Program-made: the position numbers and the translations under genes
In this document: positions 37,861 to 47,425 of the stretch, piece by piece
Layout: the number at the start of each line of letters is the position of its first letter
Position numbering within the stretch: position 1 is the stretch's first letter
Notes under the pieces: model-generated
Seen by the model: only the letters and a program-made list of their open reading frames with translations
Databases searched by the model: none
What the model was told of the DNA's origin: nothing
Source of the DNA: Alphaproteobacteria bacterium
GTDB taxonomy: Bacteria > Pseudomonadota > Alphaproteobacteria > CALKHQ01
Reading direction: 5' to 3'
NCBI GenBank assembly: GCA_041396705.1
Contig: JAWKYB010000006.1
Coordinates: 246,993-310,992, forward strand
DNA length: 64,000 nucleotides

Positions 37861-40256
37861 GGGCAGACGGTTCCAAGCTGGGCACGCAGGCCGGTGTCGA
37901 TCGTGTCGATCCGCCCACGTTCCGCGTCGGTCATCAGCCGGTCAAGATTGGCGATCGCGCCGTCGACGCCGTCGACGCCGGCCTCTTTCGCCATGGTCAG
38001 ATAGACATAGGCGGTGGCGAAATCCGGCGCGGACAGGCCGACCCCGGTGACGTTGAGCCGGCCGATGCCGGCCGCCGCCGCGGCGTCGCCCAGCTTCATC
38101 GCCTCGACGTAATAGTCGCCGGCCTCGCTGGCCGCGACCGCCCCGCGCGCGGCGAGATCGCCGAGCAGCGTGTACCACGGCGCCCGCTCGCAGGCCGAAC
38201 CGCGGCTGGTCAGCTCGGCGAACATGGCGTCGAGGTCGACCGCGCCGCGGGCGCCGCCCTCGGTCGCACTGGTCACGATCTGGCCGAGCGCTCGCTCCTC
38301 GCCGGCCTTGTAGGCCCGGATCAGCCAGTCGATCGAGTCCGCATAGGCGCCCTGGGCCCGCAGCGCGACGCCGTACCAGTATTGCGCCTGGCTGTCGCCC
38401 TGGCGCGCGCCGGGCTCGGTCAGGGCGACGGCGCGCTCGATGGCGGCCCGGTCCGGCACGCCTTCCAGCAGCGCGCTGGCCATGCGGAGCCCGGCGGCCG
38501 CGTCGCCGCCGGCCAGCGCCTGCTCGTAGAAGCCGAGTGCCTGTTCCGGCGACAGCCCGGCCTTGGCCTCGACCGCGAGGTCGCCCATCCTGCGATAGCC
38601 GACCGGGTCGCCGCTTTCGGCCGCCCGCCGGTACCAGTCGATCGCCGTGCCGCTGCCGGCGACGGCGAAGCGCGGTTCGACGGCGATGTCGCCGAGTGCC
38701 AGCATCGCCGCGCTGTCGCCGCCTTCAGCCGCCTCTTCCAGCCCGGCGACCACCGGCGTCATGTCGACCGCCACCGAGGGGTTGTCGCGCACCAGCCGGT
38801 AGAGCTGGCCGGCACCGCCGGTCTCGCCGGCCGCCAGCGCCTTCAGGTAGCTGTCGGCGGCGGCATCGAGGCCGCCCGCCTGCTCCTGCATCCGCCCGAG
38901 CTCGATCCAGGCGCCGCCGTTGCCGGCGTCCGCCGCGATGGTGAAGTAGCGCATCGCCGCCGCAAGGTCGGGCGCCATGCCGGGCGTGCCGTCGCGCAGC
39001 AGCCGGCCGGCGCGCAGCGCCGCGTCGACGTTGCCGAGGTCGACCGCACGCTGCAGGTAATCCAGTGCCTTCGTCTGGTCCTGGGTGCCGCCGCGGCCCT
39101 CCAGATAGAGCCGGCCGACCCGGCCGAGGAACTCGGCGTTGCGCGAGCGGTCGGCATAGGCGGCGACGGCGGCGAACGGCGCCGACTGGGTGCGGGCGCC
39201 GCCGACATTGTCCTCCAGCAGCCGCAGCAGGCGGTTGACCGCCGACGACTGGCCGGCGTCCAGCGCCGTCATGTACAGCGCATAGGCGCGCGACCGGTCG
39301 GTGAAGCCGCCGTCGTCGATCAGCCGGGCCGCGTCATAGGCGACCTCCGGGTCCTCGCCGGCCGCCAGCAGCTGCTCATAGATCGCCCATGCGTCGCCGT
39401 AGCGCGACTGCGCCTGCAGGAAGCGGGCATAGGCGCGCGGCGCCTCCGGCAAACCGGACGCCTGAGCCATGCGGAAGGCCTGCTCGGCCGCGGCCGGGTC
39501 GTAGCCGGGCAGATCCGGGTCGGACAGCGCCTGGCCCAGCACCAGCCATCCGCGCGGCTCGCCGGCATTGGCGGCGATGGCCGCCCAGTCGCGCGCGGCG
39601 GCCGGATCGTAGAGCGGCGAGGTACTGTCCGCGTGCAGCCGCGCCAGTTCGATCGCCGCCTGCACGTTGCCGGCGTCGTAGGCCGCCTGCATCAGCCGGG
39701 CCGCCTCGGGATAGTCGGTGCGCCCGAGCGCCGGATCGGCATAGACGCGGGCGAGCTGGATCTGCGCCGCCGGCTCGCCCTCGCGCGCATAGCGCTGCAG
39801 GATCTCCATCGCCCGGCGGTCGTCGGCCGCGCTGCGGTCGTCGGAGGACAGGATCATCCGGGCAAATTCCAGGGAACCGGTGGTCTGGTTGCGCAGCGAG
39901 GCGGCATTCAGCCGGTCGCGCGTGGTGGCGGCGTCGACGTCGATCTCGCCGCGCGCCGCCAGGATGCCCAGCCGCTCGTTCGCCCGGAAATAGCCGCGCC
40001 GCGCGGCCTCGGCATAGAGCTCGGCCGCGCGCTGAATGTCCGGCGCGACGCCGTCGCCGGTCTCGTAGGCCTGGCCGAGGCGGTAGACGTCGCGCGGCTC
40101 CATGTCGGCGAGCGTGAAGCCCGGCGCCGACGCGTCGCCGCCGAGCCCCGGCATGCCGCCGACGCAGCCGCCGAGCGCACACAGCGCAACCGCCATCGGC
40201 GCCAGCGCCCGGTGCCAGCGCAGCCCGCTGCGCATCGGATCAGCCGCTCTCGTCAT
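37857..40256 (-). CDS. algK: AlgK-like Sel1-repeat outer-membrane lipoprotein
   Basis: 799 residues. The ATG at 40256 has GGAG 7 nt upstream, inside the previous gene, which it overlaps by 17 bp. The N-terminus carries a lipobox ALGGC with Cys31. AlgK of Pseudomonas is also a Sel1-repeat lipoprotein but only 475 aa. About 20 helical repeats follow (DVYRLGQAYETGDGVAPDIQ, VGRLYLEGRGGTQDQTKALD). AlgK localises the porin and joins it to AlgX; of the three Sel1 proteins here this is the only lipoprotein and so the best AlgK candidate. It is almost double the usual length, and no AlgE porin gene follows it. Confidence 0.82.
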   Translation of the reverse strand: MTRAADPMRSGLRWHRALAPMAVALCALGGCVGGMPGLGGDASAPGFTLADMEPRDVYRLGQAYETGDGVAPDIQRAAELYAEAARRGYFRANERLGILAARGEIDVDAATTRDRLNAASLRNQTTGSLEFARMILSSDDRSAADDRRAMEILQRYAREGEPAAQIQLARVYADPALGRTDYPEAARLMQAAYDAGNVQAAIELARLHADSTSPLYDPAAARDWAAIAANAGEPRGWLVLGQALSDPDLPGYDPAAAEQAFRMAQASGLPEAPRAYARFLQAQSRYGDAWAIYEQLLAAGEDPEVAYDAARLIDDGGFTDRSRAYALYMTALDAGQSSAVNRLLRLLEDNVGGARTQSAPFAAVAAYADRSRNAEFLGRVGRLYLEGRGGTQDQTKALDYLQRAVDLGNVDAALRAGRLLRDGTPGMAPDLAAAMRYFTIAADAGNGGAWIELGRMQEQAGGLDAAADSYLKALAAGETGGAGQLYRLVRDNPSVAVDMTPVVAGLEEAAEGGDSAAMLALGDIAVEPRFAVAGSGTAIDWYRRAAESGDPVGYRRMGDLAVEAKAGLSPEQALGFYEQALAGGDAAAGLRMASALLEGVPDRAAIERAVALTEPGARQGDSQAQYWYGVALRAQGAYADSIDWLIRAYKAGEERALGQIVTSATEGGARGAVDLDAMFAELTSRGSACERAPWYTLLGDLAARGAVAASEAGDYYVEAMKLGDAAAAAGIGRLNVTGVGLSAPDFATAYVYLTMAKEAGVDGVDGAIANLDRLMTDAERGRIDTIDTGLRAQLGTVCP

Positions 40257-42537
40257 TCAATCGCTCCAGCAGGCGCTCCAGCTCCATCTGCGCCTGGAAG
40301 TGGCCGGCGCGCGCGGCCACGCCCATCCAGTAGCGTGCGCCGTCGACATCGCGTTCCCCGACTAGGCCGCGGTCCAGGGTCAGCGCCAGCTGGAACTGCG
40401 CGTCGATGTCGCCGGTCTCGGCCGCGCGCGTCAGCCAGTCGATGGCGTCGTCCTTGGAGAAGCCGGGCAGCACGTCCATCGCGATCAGGTTGGCGATGTA
40501 GATCATCGCCGGCACGTTGCCGGCGTCGGCCGCCCGCCGCAGCCAGTCGAACGCCTGCTGCGGGTCCTGCTCGACGAAGGCGCCGGTGGCGTAGGCGAGG
40601 CCGAGCTCGGCCGCCGCGTCGGCCGAGCCGGCCGCGGCCGCCAGCCGGTAGTGGTCCATCGCCGCGTCGAAATCGATCTTGGTGGCCAGTCCGGTGGCAT
40701 AGGCCACCCCGATCTGGTAGTGCGCGGTCAGGTCGCCATAGTCGATCGCTTCCTTGTAGAGCGTCATCGCGCGCTCCGGATCGAAGGTGCCGGCGGCGCC
40801 GTTCTGTAGCGCGTCGGCCAGGCTGACCATGGCGCGCGGGTTGCCCAGCGCGATCGATCGTTCCAGCCACTCGACGCCCTCGGCCCGCATGTCCAGCGCG
40901 CCGATGCCGGACAGGAAGCCGCGGCCGAGGCTCATCATGCCGGTCGAGCCTTCCTCCAGCGCGATCGCCCGCGCCTGGTCGAGCAGGGCCATCGCCCGCT
41001 CCATCGACGCACCCTCGATCAGGCCGCGGGCATTCTGGTCGGCCAGCTCCAGGACCGCCGGCAGGTGGCGGGCGGCTGCGCTTGCTGCGGTCAGGCTTGC
41101 CGCCTTCTCCTCGTCGCGCTCGACCAGCACGCCGTCGCGGTACAGCAGCGCCAGCTGGAACATGGCGCGGCCGCTGCCCAGGTCCGCCGCCCGCTGCATC
41201 AGCTCCAGGCCGCCGTCCACGTCGCGCAGCACCGACTGCGCGTCGCCGGACAGCTTCAGCTCGGCCAGCGCGGTCATCGCCGACACCCGCTGGCTGACCA
41301 GCCGCTCCATCGTCTCGACCAGCGCCAGCACCGCGTCGGTCTCGCCGCGGGTCAGATGGACCTGCACCAGCTCGAACATCGCATCGATGCTGCCGAGCCG
41401 GGCCGCGTCGTCGAGCAGCTGCCGCTGGCGGTCGAAGTCGCCGTCCTGGGCGGCCAGCTTCGCGGCGATATAGATCGCCGCCGGTTCCCCACCGCGATCG
41501 CCCGGTCCAGCCACAGGCGGGATACGTCCTCGCCGACAGTGATGTTCAGGCGTTCCTGGCGCAGCAGGTTGCGCGCCAGATCCAGCGCCGCCTGGGTCGA
41601 GCCCAGGTTCGCGGCCTCGGTCCAGATGGTCGCCGGCGAGGTCGGGATCGGGCGTTCCGATGGTGCCGTTGCGCAGCAGCTCCGACAGCGCCCGCAGACC
41701 CTGCGCGTCGCCGCGGCCGGCGCCGAAGCTGAGCCAGCGCTGCGCTTCGATCGGGTTCGACGGAATCAGCGGGTGGTTGATGTAGGTCTGGCCGAGCATG
41801 ATCGCGCTGTCGGTGTCGCCCTCCAGCGCCTCGCGCTGCAGCAGCGCAAGGCCGACCCGCGACAGGTTCAGCGCCTCGTCGCGCGCGTCCGGCCGGTCGG
41901 CGGTGGCGAGGATCGACGACAGCTCGATCGCCGCCGAGCCGACGCCGAGGCTGAGCGCGCGGCGATACCATTCCTCCGACTTCGCCTCGTCGACCTCGCC
42001 GAGCTCGCCGCTGACATAGGCGCGGCCGAGCACCAGGGCGGCCTGGCCCAGGCCCTGGCCGGCGGCCTCGCCGAGCAGGGTGCGGGCGCGGGCGCGGCTC
42101 TCGTCGTCGAAGGCGCTGCGCATGATCATCCGCGCGATCTCGTACTTGGCGCGCAGGGCGAGCCGGCGGGCGTCGCGCCCCGGCGTCACCTCGGCGATCG
42201 CCTGCGCCCGGCCGAAGGCGGCGATGGCGCCGGCGAAATCGGGATGCGGCAGGACATACTCGGTGGGCTTGTTGGCCAGGAACCGGCCGAGGCCGTAGAG
42301 CTCCTCGTAGCTCTGCGACTGGGTCAGCGCCTCGACCCGCGCGGCCAGCGCCGCGTCGTCGCCGGACAGCGCCAGGTCGGTCAGCTCGATGTAGAAGGGC
42401 CGCTGCTCCAGCGCCAGCTCGAGCGGGTCGACCGACTGCGCCTGCGCCGGCAGCGCCAGCATCAGGCTGCCGGCAAGCGCCGAGACGGCCAGGATCGCGC
42501 GTCTCGGTGAGCGGGCTTTCGGAACTGGGCGGGACAT
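40240..42537 (-). CDS. Periplasmic Sel1-repeat protein with a locally shifted frame
   Basis: 765 residues from the ATG at 42537. The signal peptide ends LALPAQAQS. Sel1 repeats fill the rest (AALVLGRAYVSGELGEVDEA, AMVSLADALQNGAAGTFDPE). Between about 41645 and 41485 the annotated frame reads a proline/glycine-rich non-repeat. The +1 frame there reads a perfect Sel1 unit (TIWTEAANLGSTQAALDLAR then LLRQERLN). One extra base near 41643 and one missing C near 41486 explain it, and the net frame is restored. Either about 54 residues are scrambled in one repeat or the consensus has two errors. The gene lies between algL (35 bp) and the AlgK-like gene, and a scaffold role is likely. Confidence 0.82.
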   Translation of the reverse strand: MSRPVPKARSPRRAILAVSALAGSLMLALPAQAQSVDPLELALEQRPFYIELTDLALSGDDAALAARVEALTQSQSYEELYGLGRFLANKPTEYVLPHPDFAGAIAAFGRAQAIAEVTPGRDARRLALRAKYEIARMIMRSAFDDESRARARTLLGEAAGQGLGQAALVLGRAYVSGELGEVDEAKSEEWYRRALSLGVGSAAIELSSILATADRPDARDEALNLSRVGLALLQREALEGDTDSAIMLGQTYINHPLIPSNPIEAQRWLSFGAGRGDAQGLRALSELLRNGTIGTPDPDLAGDHLDRGREPGLDPGGAGSGAQPAAPGTPEHHCRRGRIPPVAGPGDRGGEPAAIYIAAKLAAQDGDFDRQRQLLDDAARLGSIDAMFELVQVHLTRGETDAVLALVETMERLVSQRVSAMTALAELKLSGDAQSVLRDVDGGLELMQRAADLGSGRAMFQLALLYRDGVLVERDEEKAASLTAASAAARHLPAVLELADQNARGLIEGASMERAMALLDQARAIALEEGSTGMMSLGRGFLSGIGALDMRAEGVEWLERSIALGNPRAMVSLADALQNGAAGTFDPERAMTLYKEAIDYGDLTAHYQIGVAYATGLATKIDFDAAMDHYRLAAAAGSADAAAELGLAYATGAFVEQDPQQAFDWLRRAADAGNVPAMIYIANLIAMDVLPGFSKDDAIDWLTRAAETGDIDAQFQLALTLDRGLVGERDVDGARYWMGVAARAGHFQAQMELERLLERLNDESG

Positions 42538-42572
42538 GGGGGACCTCGCGGCGTGTGCTGGGGGTGGGGGCG

Positions 42573-43688
42573 TCACTGGCCGGGCAACGCGGCGGCGGGC
42601 CGCATCCAGAAGCAGGTGGCGTTGCCGCCGGCATATTCGTCGATCAGCGGGCGCGCCGCGGCGAGGGTGGCGGCGAAATAGCCGGCCAGCCGGGCCCGCG
42701 CCGGCGTGTCGGCCGGCTGCGCCAGCAGCGCCTCGGTCCAGGCCATGTAGTGCCGGCCGTGGCCGCGCGGCTCGGTGAAGCCGAAATCCTGGTCGCGATA
42801 GTCGTCGCCCGGCCCCGGGATCGTGTTCTCCACCGCATAGGGCAGCACCAGGCCGGGCGTCTCCAGCGCGTCGACCAGAAAGCCGAGCAGCAGGTCGTGG
42901 CCGCGGCCGTCGACTTCGGTGGCGGCCAGGTCGCGGCCCGCCGCACGCGCGACCTGGGCCATGGTCGAGAGCTCGCCGGTGGCGATGTTGCTGTACCACA
43001 GCGCCCGCGCGCCGCGCCGGCTTTCCAGCGGCAGGCTGCCGTCGGCCCGGGCCTGGCCCAGCGCGGTCGCATAGCGCGCCTCGCCCTTGGCGTAGAGCGC
43101 GTCGTCGCCGACGACCGAACCCCAGGTCATCAGCACCAGGTCGGCGAGGTAGCGGTGGTTATTGCGGTCGACGTCGCCGTCGAATGTCGCGTCGATGCGG
43201 CGCACCAGCCCGTCGAGCCAGCCGCGCACCAGCGCGTCCTGTGCCGGCGTCAGGCTGTCGGCCGCGATCCGATAGGACACGATGGTCGGCAACAGCGTGC
43301 GCTTCAGCGCGAAGAACGGGTCGTAGTGCGTCGGGGTCTGTTCCAGCGCGCCCGCCGTCGCCCAGCCGGTCAGCGCCTCGACCAGCAGCGCGGTCGCGTC
43401 CGCGTCGCCGGCAAGGCTGCGCCCGCCCAGCACCATCACGCTCCAGGCGAAATCCTGCGACGCATGGTCGGTGCCATAGTCGTCGGTCGGGCTCAGCGCC
43501 GCCACCGGCTCCGGCAGCGGCAGCGCGTCCTCGACCGCGACCGCCAGGCACGCCGCGCGCACCGCCTCGTAGTCGGGGCGCTGCAGCTCGGCCCGGCGCT
43601 GGTCGACGTCGAACAGGCCGGGGCCGAGGTCGGCCGCGACCGCCGGTCCGGCGGCCAGAACGAAGGCGATCGCCAGCGCGCGCCTCAT
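42573..43688 (-). CDS. algL: Alginate lyase AlgL (PL5 family, periplasmic)
   Basis: 371 residues; the ATG at 43688 overlaps the algG stop (ATGA). The signal peptide ends GPAVAAD. PL5 features include YDPFFALKRTLLP, the catalytic Asn-Asn-His-Arg at 176-179 (DRNNHRYLADL) and LWYSNIATGELSTMAQ (late Tyr), then DFGFTEPRGHG. AlgL of Pseudomonas is 367 aa. AlgL beta-eliminates poly-mannuronate in the periplasm and clears polymer that fails to be exported. Keeping it next to algG matches the usual algG-algX-algL block, though algX has moved 10 kb away here. Confidence 0.9.
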   Translation of the reverse strand: MRRALAIAFVLAAGPAVAADLGPGLFDVDQRRAELQRPDYEAVRAACLAVAVEDALPLPEPVAALSPTDDYGTDHASQDFAWSVMVLGGRSLAGDADATALLVEALTGWATAGALEQTPTHYDPFFALKRTLLPTIVSYRIAADSLTPAQDALVRGWLDGLVRRIDATFDGDVDRNNHRYLADLVLMTWGSVVGDDALYAKGEARYATALGQARADGSLPLESRRGARALWYSNIATGELSTMAQVARAAGRDLAATEVDGRGHDLLLGFLVDALETPGLVLPYAVENTIPGPGDDYRDQDFGFTEPRGHGRHYMAWTEALLAQPADTPARARLAGYFAATLAAARPLIDEYAGGNATCFWMRPAAALPGQ

Positions 43689-46600
43689 TGCGCCACCTCG
43701 CGCACCAGACCGGCATTGCTGAGGTCGTACTGCCCGGCGCAGACGTCGGGCGCGCCGACCAGGTCCCACTGCGACTGGCCGTCGGCGTCGAACACGCCCA
43801 GGTCGCGGAAGCCGCAGGTGGCATAGCGCTCGACCGGACCCAGGCACGGCTCGGCCACCATCAGCGGATCCTCGCCGAAATAGGTCTGCCGGATCAGCGA
43901 AGCCATCAGCGGATCGAAGTCGCCGACCAGCGGCCGGCGCCCGTTCTCCAGCATCAGGTTGTCTGCCATCGACAGGGCGTAGGTGTCGGTGGCGCGGATC
44001 GCATTGCCGTTGCCGACGATGCGGTTGTCGGCCACCGTCGCCGAGACGATGGTCCAGAACGGATCGAGCTCCAGGTTGCGCCAGACGTGCTCGGCGAGGT
44101 CGTCGGTGTAGAGCACGATGCCGGCCTCGGCGTTGTCCTCGATGTCGTTGTCGAATACCGCCACGTCGACGCTGTTGCGCACCCGGACCCCGCTGAGCCC
44201 GTTGTCGTAGGCGTGGTTGTTGGCCACGATCGCGCAGGCGGTCTCGTAGACGGCGATGCCGTCCTTGCCGTTGTCGAACACGGTGTTGGCGTAGATGACC
44301 GAGTGGTTGCTGAGCCGGTCCAGCATGATGCCGGCGCCATGGTTGTCGAAGGCGATGTTGCCGACGAAGATGCCGTCGACCTCGCGCGACACGATCAGCC
44401 CGTGCTTGACCTTGGTGCCGTAGGCCGTGTTGTAGGCCATCAGGATGTCTTCGCTGTAGTCGTGCGGGTCCGGCCCGTAGATCACGCTGTTGCGGTATTC
44501 GTTGCCGATGATGTCGGCGGTGATCACGTCGCGGCTGTAGAAGCCGTAGTACATCCGCTCGAACAGGTTCTCGACCAGCGTGGCCTCGGGCGACGGCAGG
44601 ATCATGCCGTAGCGGCTGTAGTCGTGCGGCCCGGCCGAGAAGCCGATGCCGAACGACTTGCGGTTGCCGTAGCCGAGCGCACGGAAGATCGCGCGGGTGG
44701 CCAGCATGTGCGAGCCGCTCCAGGTCGCCACGAACGGCCGGAAGTCGTAGTCGTTCTCGCCCTTGACGATCTCGGTCGGGCCGTCCTTCTCGGTGTCCCA
44801 CGAGGTGATCGTGGTGTCGGCGACCAGCAGCGTTCCGGCGGCGACCAGATAGACGTGGTTCAGAGTCGACAGCCGCAGCTCACGCACCTCGGCGCCGCTG
44901 ATCACCAGCGTCGCGTTGGGCCCCACCACCAGCGGCCGGCGCATCAGATAGACGCCGTCCTCGACCGTCAGATAGTCCGCCGCGCCGCGCTCCAGCAGCT
45001 GCTCGCGCACCATCGGCAGGGTGACCACCCCGTCCTCGATGTAGATGACCTGCGGCAGCGGTTCGCCCTGGGCCTGGGCCTGGCCGATGACCGGCTCGAT
45101 CTCGGTGAACTTGCGGTTATAGGGCAGCGTCAGGCCGGTCATCCGGTGCACCCGGCCGGCGGCGACGGCCGGGAAGCGGGCGCGAATGTCCGCCGGCTGC
45201 AGCCGCAGCGTGCCCAGCCGGTCGCTCATGCCGATCAGCTCCGGCCAGCGGCGATAGTCGTTCTCCGGCAGGGAGAAGGCGGCCAGTCCGGCGCGGTCGA
45301 GCAGCACTTCGCGCCCGTCCGCGGTGACCGCAGGCGTCGCCGCCGCCGTCTGGATGTGATGGCTCTCGACCGGCGCGGCGGCGATCAGGCCATGGACGTC
45401 CAGCCGCGCTGCCTGCTCCTCGGCGATGGCGCGGAAGTTGGTCAGGCGCAGGCGCCAGTCGCGCAGCCCCCGGTTGATCGCGGTGGCGCGGCGGATATCG
45501 CCGGCATCGGCATAGCGCCAGGCCAGCATCGACCGGGCCTCGGCCACGGCACGCGGGTCGGCGAGTGCGTCGATGGCCTCGAGCGTGACGTCCAGCGCCT
45601 CGTCCGGCGCATCGAGCGGCGCGGTCGCCGCCATGCGCAGCCCGGCCAGCGTGGCGCGCGCGGCGGCGCCGTCGATCCGCGCGGCGAGGCCGTCGAGCGC
45701 GGCGTCGAAGCCGGCGGCATCCACGCGCGCCAGCATGGCCCGCGCCAGATCGAGCAGCAGCGCGTCGCGGCTCGCCGCGTCGGCGATGGTGGCGGCGACG
45801 GCGGTCGCACCGCCGAAGCGCTGCAGCGCCTCGTCCAGGCCGGACTGGCGGCCCAGGTCGGCCTCGGCGCGCGCCCGCTCCTCGGCATCCTCGATCCGGT
45901 CGAGATAGGCGCGGGCCCGCTCGGCTTCGCCCGACGCTGCCAACCCGACCGCGATCGCGCGCAGGGCGCGGTCGCGATAGCGGCCGGCGAGATCCGGCCG
46001 CGACTCCAGCGTCGCGATCGCGCCGTCGAGGTCGCCGTCCTCGGCCTCGGCCTTGGCGATCGCCCCGAATGCCCGGCTGCGCAGCTCCACGTCCACCGCG
46101 GCCGCGTCGATGCGCCCGGCCCAGTCCCGCGCCTCGTCGAGCCGGCCGAGTTCGGCCAGCCGCTTGGCGAGGTCGGAGATCGCCTTGGCCAGCTCGTCGG
46201 ATTCCGCGACGGCGGCGAGCAGGCCGGCCGCCCGGTCGACCTCGTCCAGCTGCGCCGCACGGCCGGCGACCCGCGCCAGCGCGGCCGCGCGCTCCGGCGC
46301 CGGCAGCCGTGCGACCAGCGCCTCGGCATGGTCGAGGGCATCGGTCACCCATTGCGGATAGCCGGCGTCCCGGTGCCGGCGGGCGATGTCGAGCCAGACG
46401 TTGATCGCGGCGCGCGACGGCGCCATCAGGCCGGCGACCAGCGCCGCCTCGCCGGGCAGGTCGGCGGCCAGCGCGTCGTCGGCCAGCGCGGCCAGCCAGT
46501 CGCGCTGGTCGCCGGCGCGTGCGGTCGCCATCGCCGCAATGCGCGCCAGCGCGAAGTCGCCCTGCGCGCGGGCGCCGTCGTAGATCGCCTGCAGAATTGC

Positions 46601-47368
46601 CGTGCGGTCGTCGCCCGCGCTGGTGGCGGAGGCGGCCGCCAGTTGCAAGGCGGGCAGCGGCTCGCCGCCGGCCAGCGCCGCGCCGGCCAGCGCCAGCGCC
46701 TGCTCCGAATCCAGCCGCATCGCGGCATAGGGGCCGACCGGCGCCAGGCCCAGGGGATTCTGCGGATCGTCGACGAAGCGTGCCAGCGCCCAGGCGCGCA
46801 CGACCGTGGCCCGCGCCGGTGCCGCGGTCACCTCCTTCGCCCACTCCATGATCTCGTCGGCCGGCAGGGCGCCGGACGCGCCGGCGATGTCCGCGATCCA
46901 GGCGACCAGCCGGTCGCGATCGTCCGGCGCCGGCATCGTCCGCGCCGCTTCCAGCGCGCCGTGCAGCGCCGCGCGCACCGCCTGGCCGTCGCCGGCCGCG
47001 CCGGCACATGCCGCCGACGCAACGAAGGCTTCGACCTGGGCGGCCGGGTCGGCGACCGCCGGCGCCAGCGCGGACACCAACGCGGCGTCATCGGACCCGT
47101 CGCAGCCGGACGCGGCCAGGCCGACGGCATCGGCCACCAGCCGCGCCTGCGCAGCCGGCGCCAGCGTCGCCGGATCGCCGGCAAGCCCGGCGCCCAGGCT
47201 GTCGCGCCACGCGGCCGCACGCGCGGCCGGGTCGGTCAGGAATGCGTCCGCGTCGGCGCGGGCCTCATGCGCCCCGGGCAGTGCCGCCACGGCGCAGGCC
47301 AGCAGCCATGGCACCGCCCGCCGGCGCCACGCCACCACACAGCCGTCGATGCCGCCGCATGCACCCAT
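43685..47368 (-). CDS. algG: AlgG-type mannuronan C5-epimerase fused to a long N-terminal helical-repeat domain
   Basis: 1227 residues, against about 540 for Pseudomonas AlgG. A signal peptide (AVPWLLACAVAALPGAHEAR) is followed by about 700 residues of alanine-rich helical repeats of TPR/HEAT type (LARRHRDAGYPQW, LAKRLAELGRLDEARDWAGR, ALRAIAVGLAASGEAERARA). The C-terminal 480 residues are AlgG: LTLPYNRKFTEI, VVGPNATLVISG, and a right-handed beta-helix with the catalytic DPHD at 967-970 (YGPDPHDYSED) and VKHGLIVSREVDG. AlgG turns mannuronate into guluronate in the polymer and protects it from AlgL. In Pseudomonas AlgG meets AlgK and AlgX; here a scaffold is built into the epimerase. I saw no frame break between the halves. 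It is translationally coupled to algL. Confidence 0.9.
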   Translation of the reverse strand: MGACGGIDGCVVAWRRRAVPWLLACAVAALPGAHEARADADAFLTDPAARAAAWRDSLGAGLAGDPATLAPAAQARLVADAVGLAASGCDGSDDAALVSALAPAVADPAAQVEAFVASAACAGAAGDGQAVRAALHGALEAARTMPAPDDRDRLVAWIADIAGASGALPADEIMEWAKEVTAAPARATVVRAWALARFVDDPQNPLGLAPVGPYAAMRLDSEQALALAGAALAGGEPLPALQLAAASATSAGDDRTAILQAIYDGARAQGDFALARIAAMATARAGDQRDWLAALADDALAADLPGEAALVAGLMAPSRAAINVWLDIARRHRDAGYPQWVTDALDHAEALVARLPAPERAAALARVAGRAAQLDEVDRAAGLLAAVAESDELAKAISDLAKRLAELGRLDEARDWAGRIDAAAVDVELRSRAFGAIAKAEAEDGDLDGAIATLESRPDLAGRYRDRALRAIAVGLAASGEAERARAYLDRIEDAEERARAEADLGRQSGLDEALQRFGGATAVAATIADAASRDALLLDLARAMLARVDAAGFDAALDGLAARIDGAAARATLAGLRMAATAPLDAPDEALDVTLEAIDALADPRAVAEARSMLAWRYADAGDIRRATAINRGLRDWRLRLTNFRAIAEEQAARLDVHGLIAAAPVESHHIQTAAATPAVTADGREVLLDRAGLAAFSLPENDYRRWPELIGMSDRLGTLRLQPADIRARFPAVAAGRVHRMTGLTLPYNRKFTEIEPVIGQAQAQGEPLPQVIYIEDGVVTLPMVREQLLERGAADYLTVEDGVYLMRRPLVVGPNATLVISGAEVRELRLSTLNHVYLVAAGTLLVADTTITSWDTEKDGPTEIVKGENDYDFRPFVATWSGSHMLATRAIFRALGYGNRKSFGIGFSAGPHDYSRYGMILPSPEATLVENLFERMYYGFYSRDVITADIIGNEYRNSVIYGPDPHDYSEDILMAYNTAYGTKVKHGLIVSREVDGIFVGNIAFDNHGAGIMLDRLSNHSVIYANTVFDNGKDGIAVYETACAIVANNHAYDNGLSGVRVRNSVDVAVFDNDIEDNAEAGIVLYTDDLAEHVWRNLELDPFWTIVSATVADNRIVGNGNAIRATDTYALSMADNLMLENGRRPLVGDFDPLMASLIRQTYFGEDPLMVAEPCLGPVERYATCGFRDLGVFDADGQSQWDLVGAPDVCAGQYDLSNAGLVREVAQ

Positions 47369-47425
47369 GCCCTTCCCGTCCCGACCTTGTCCTGCCGCCG
47401 GTCACGCCGACGGCCCGTTGCGGGG

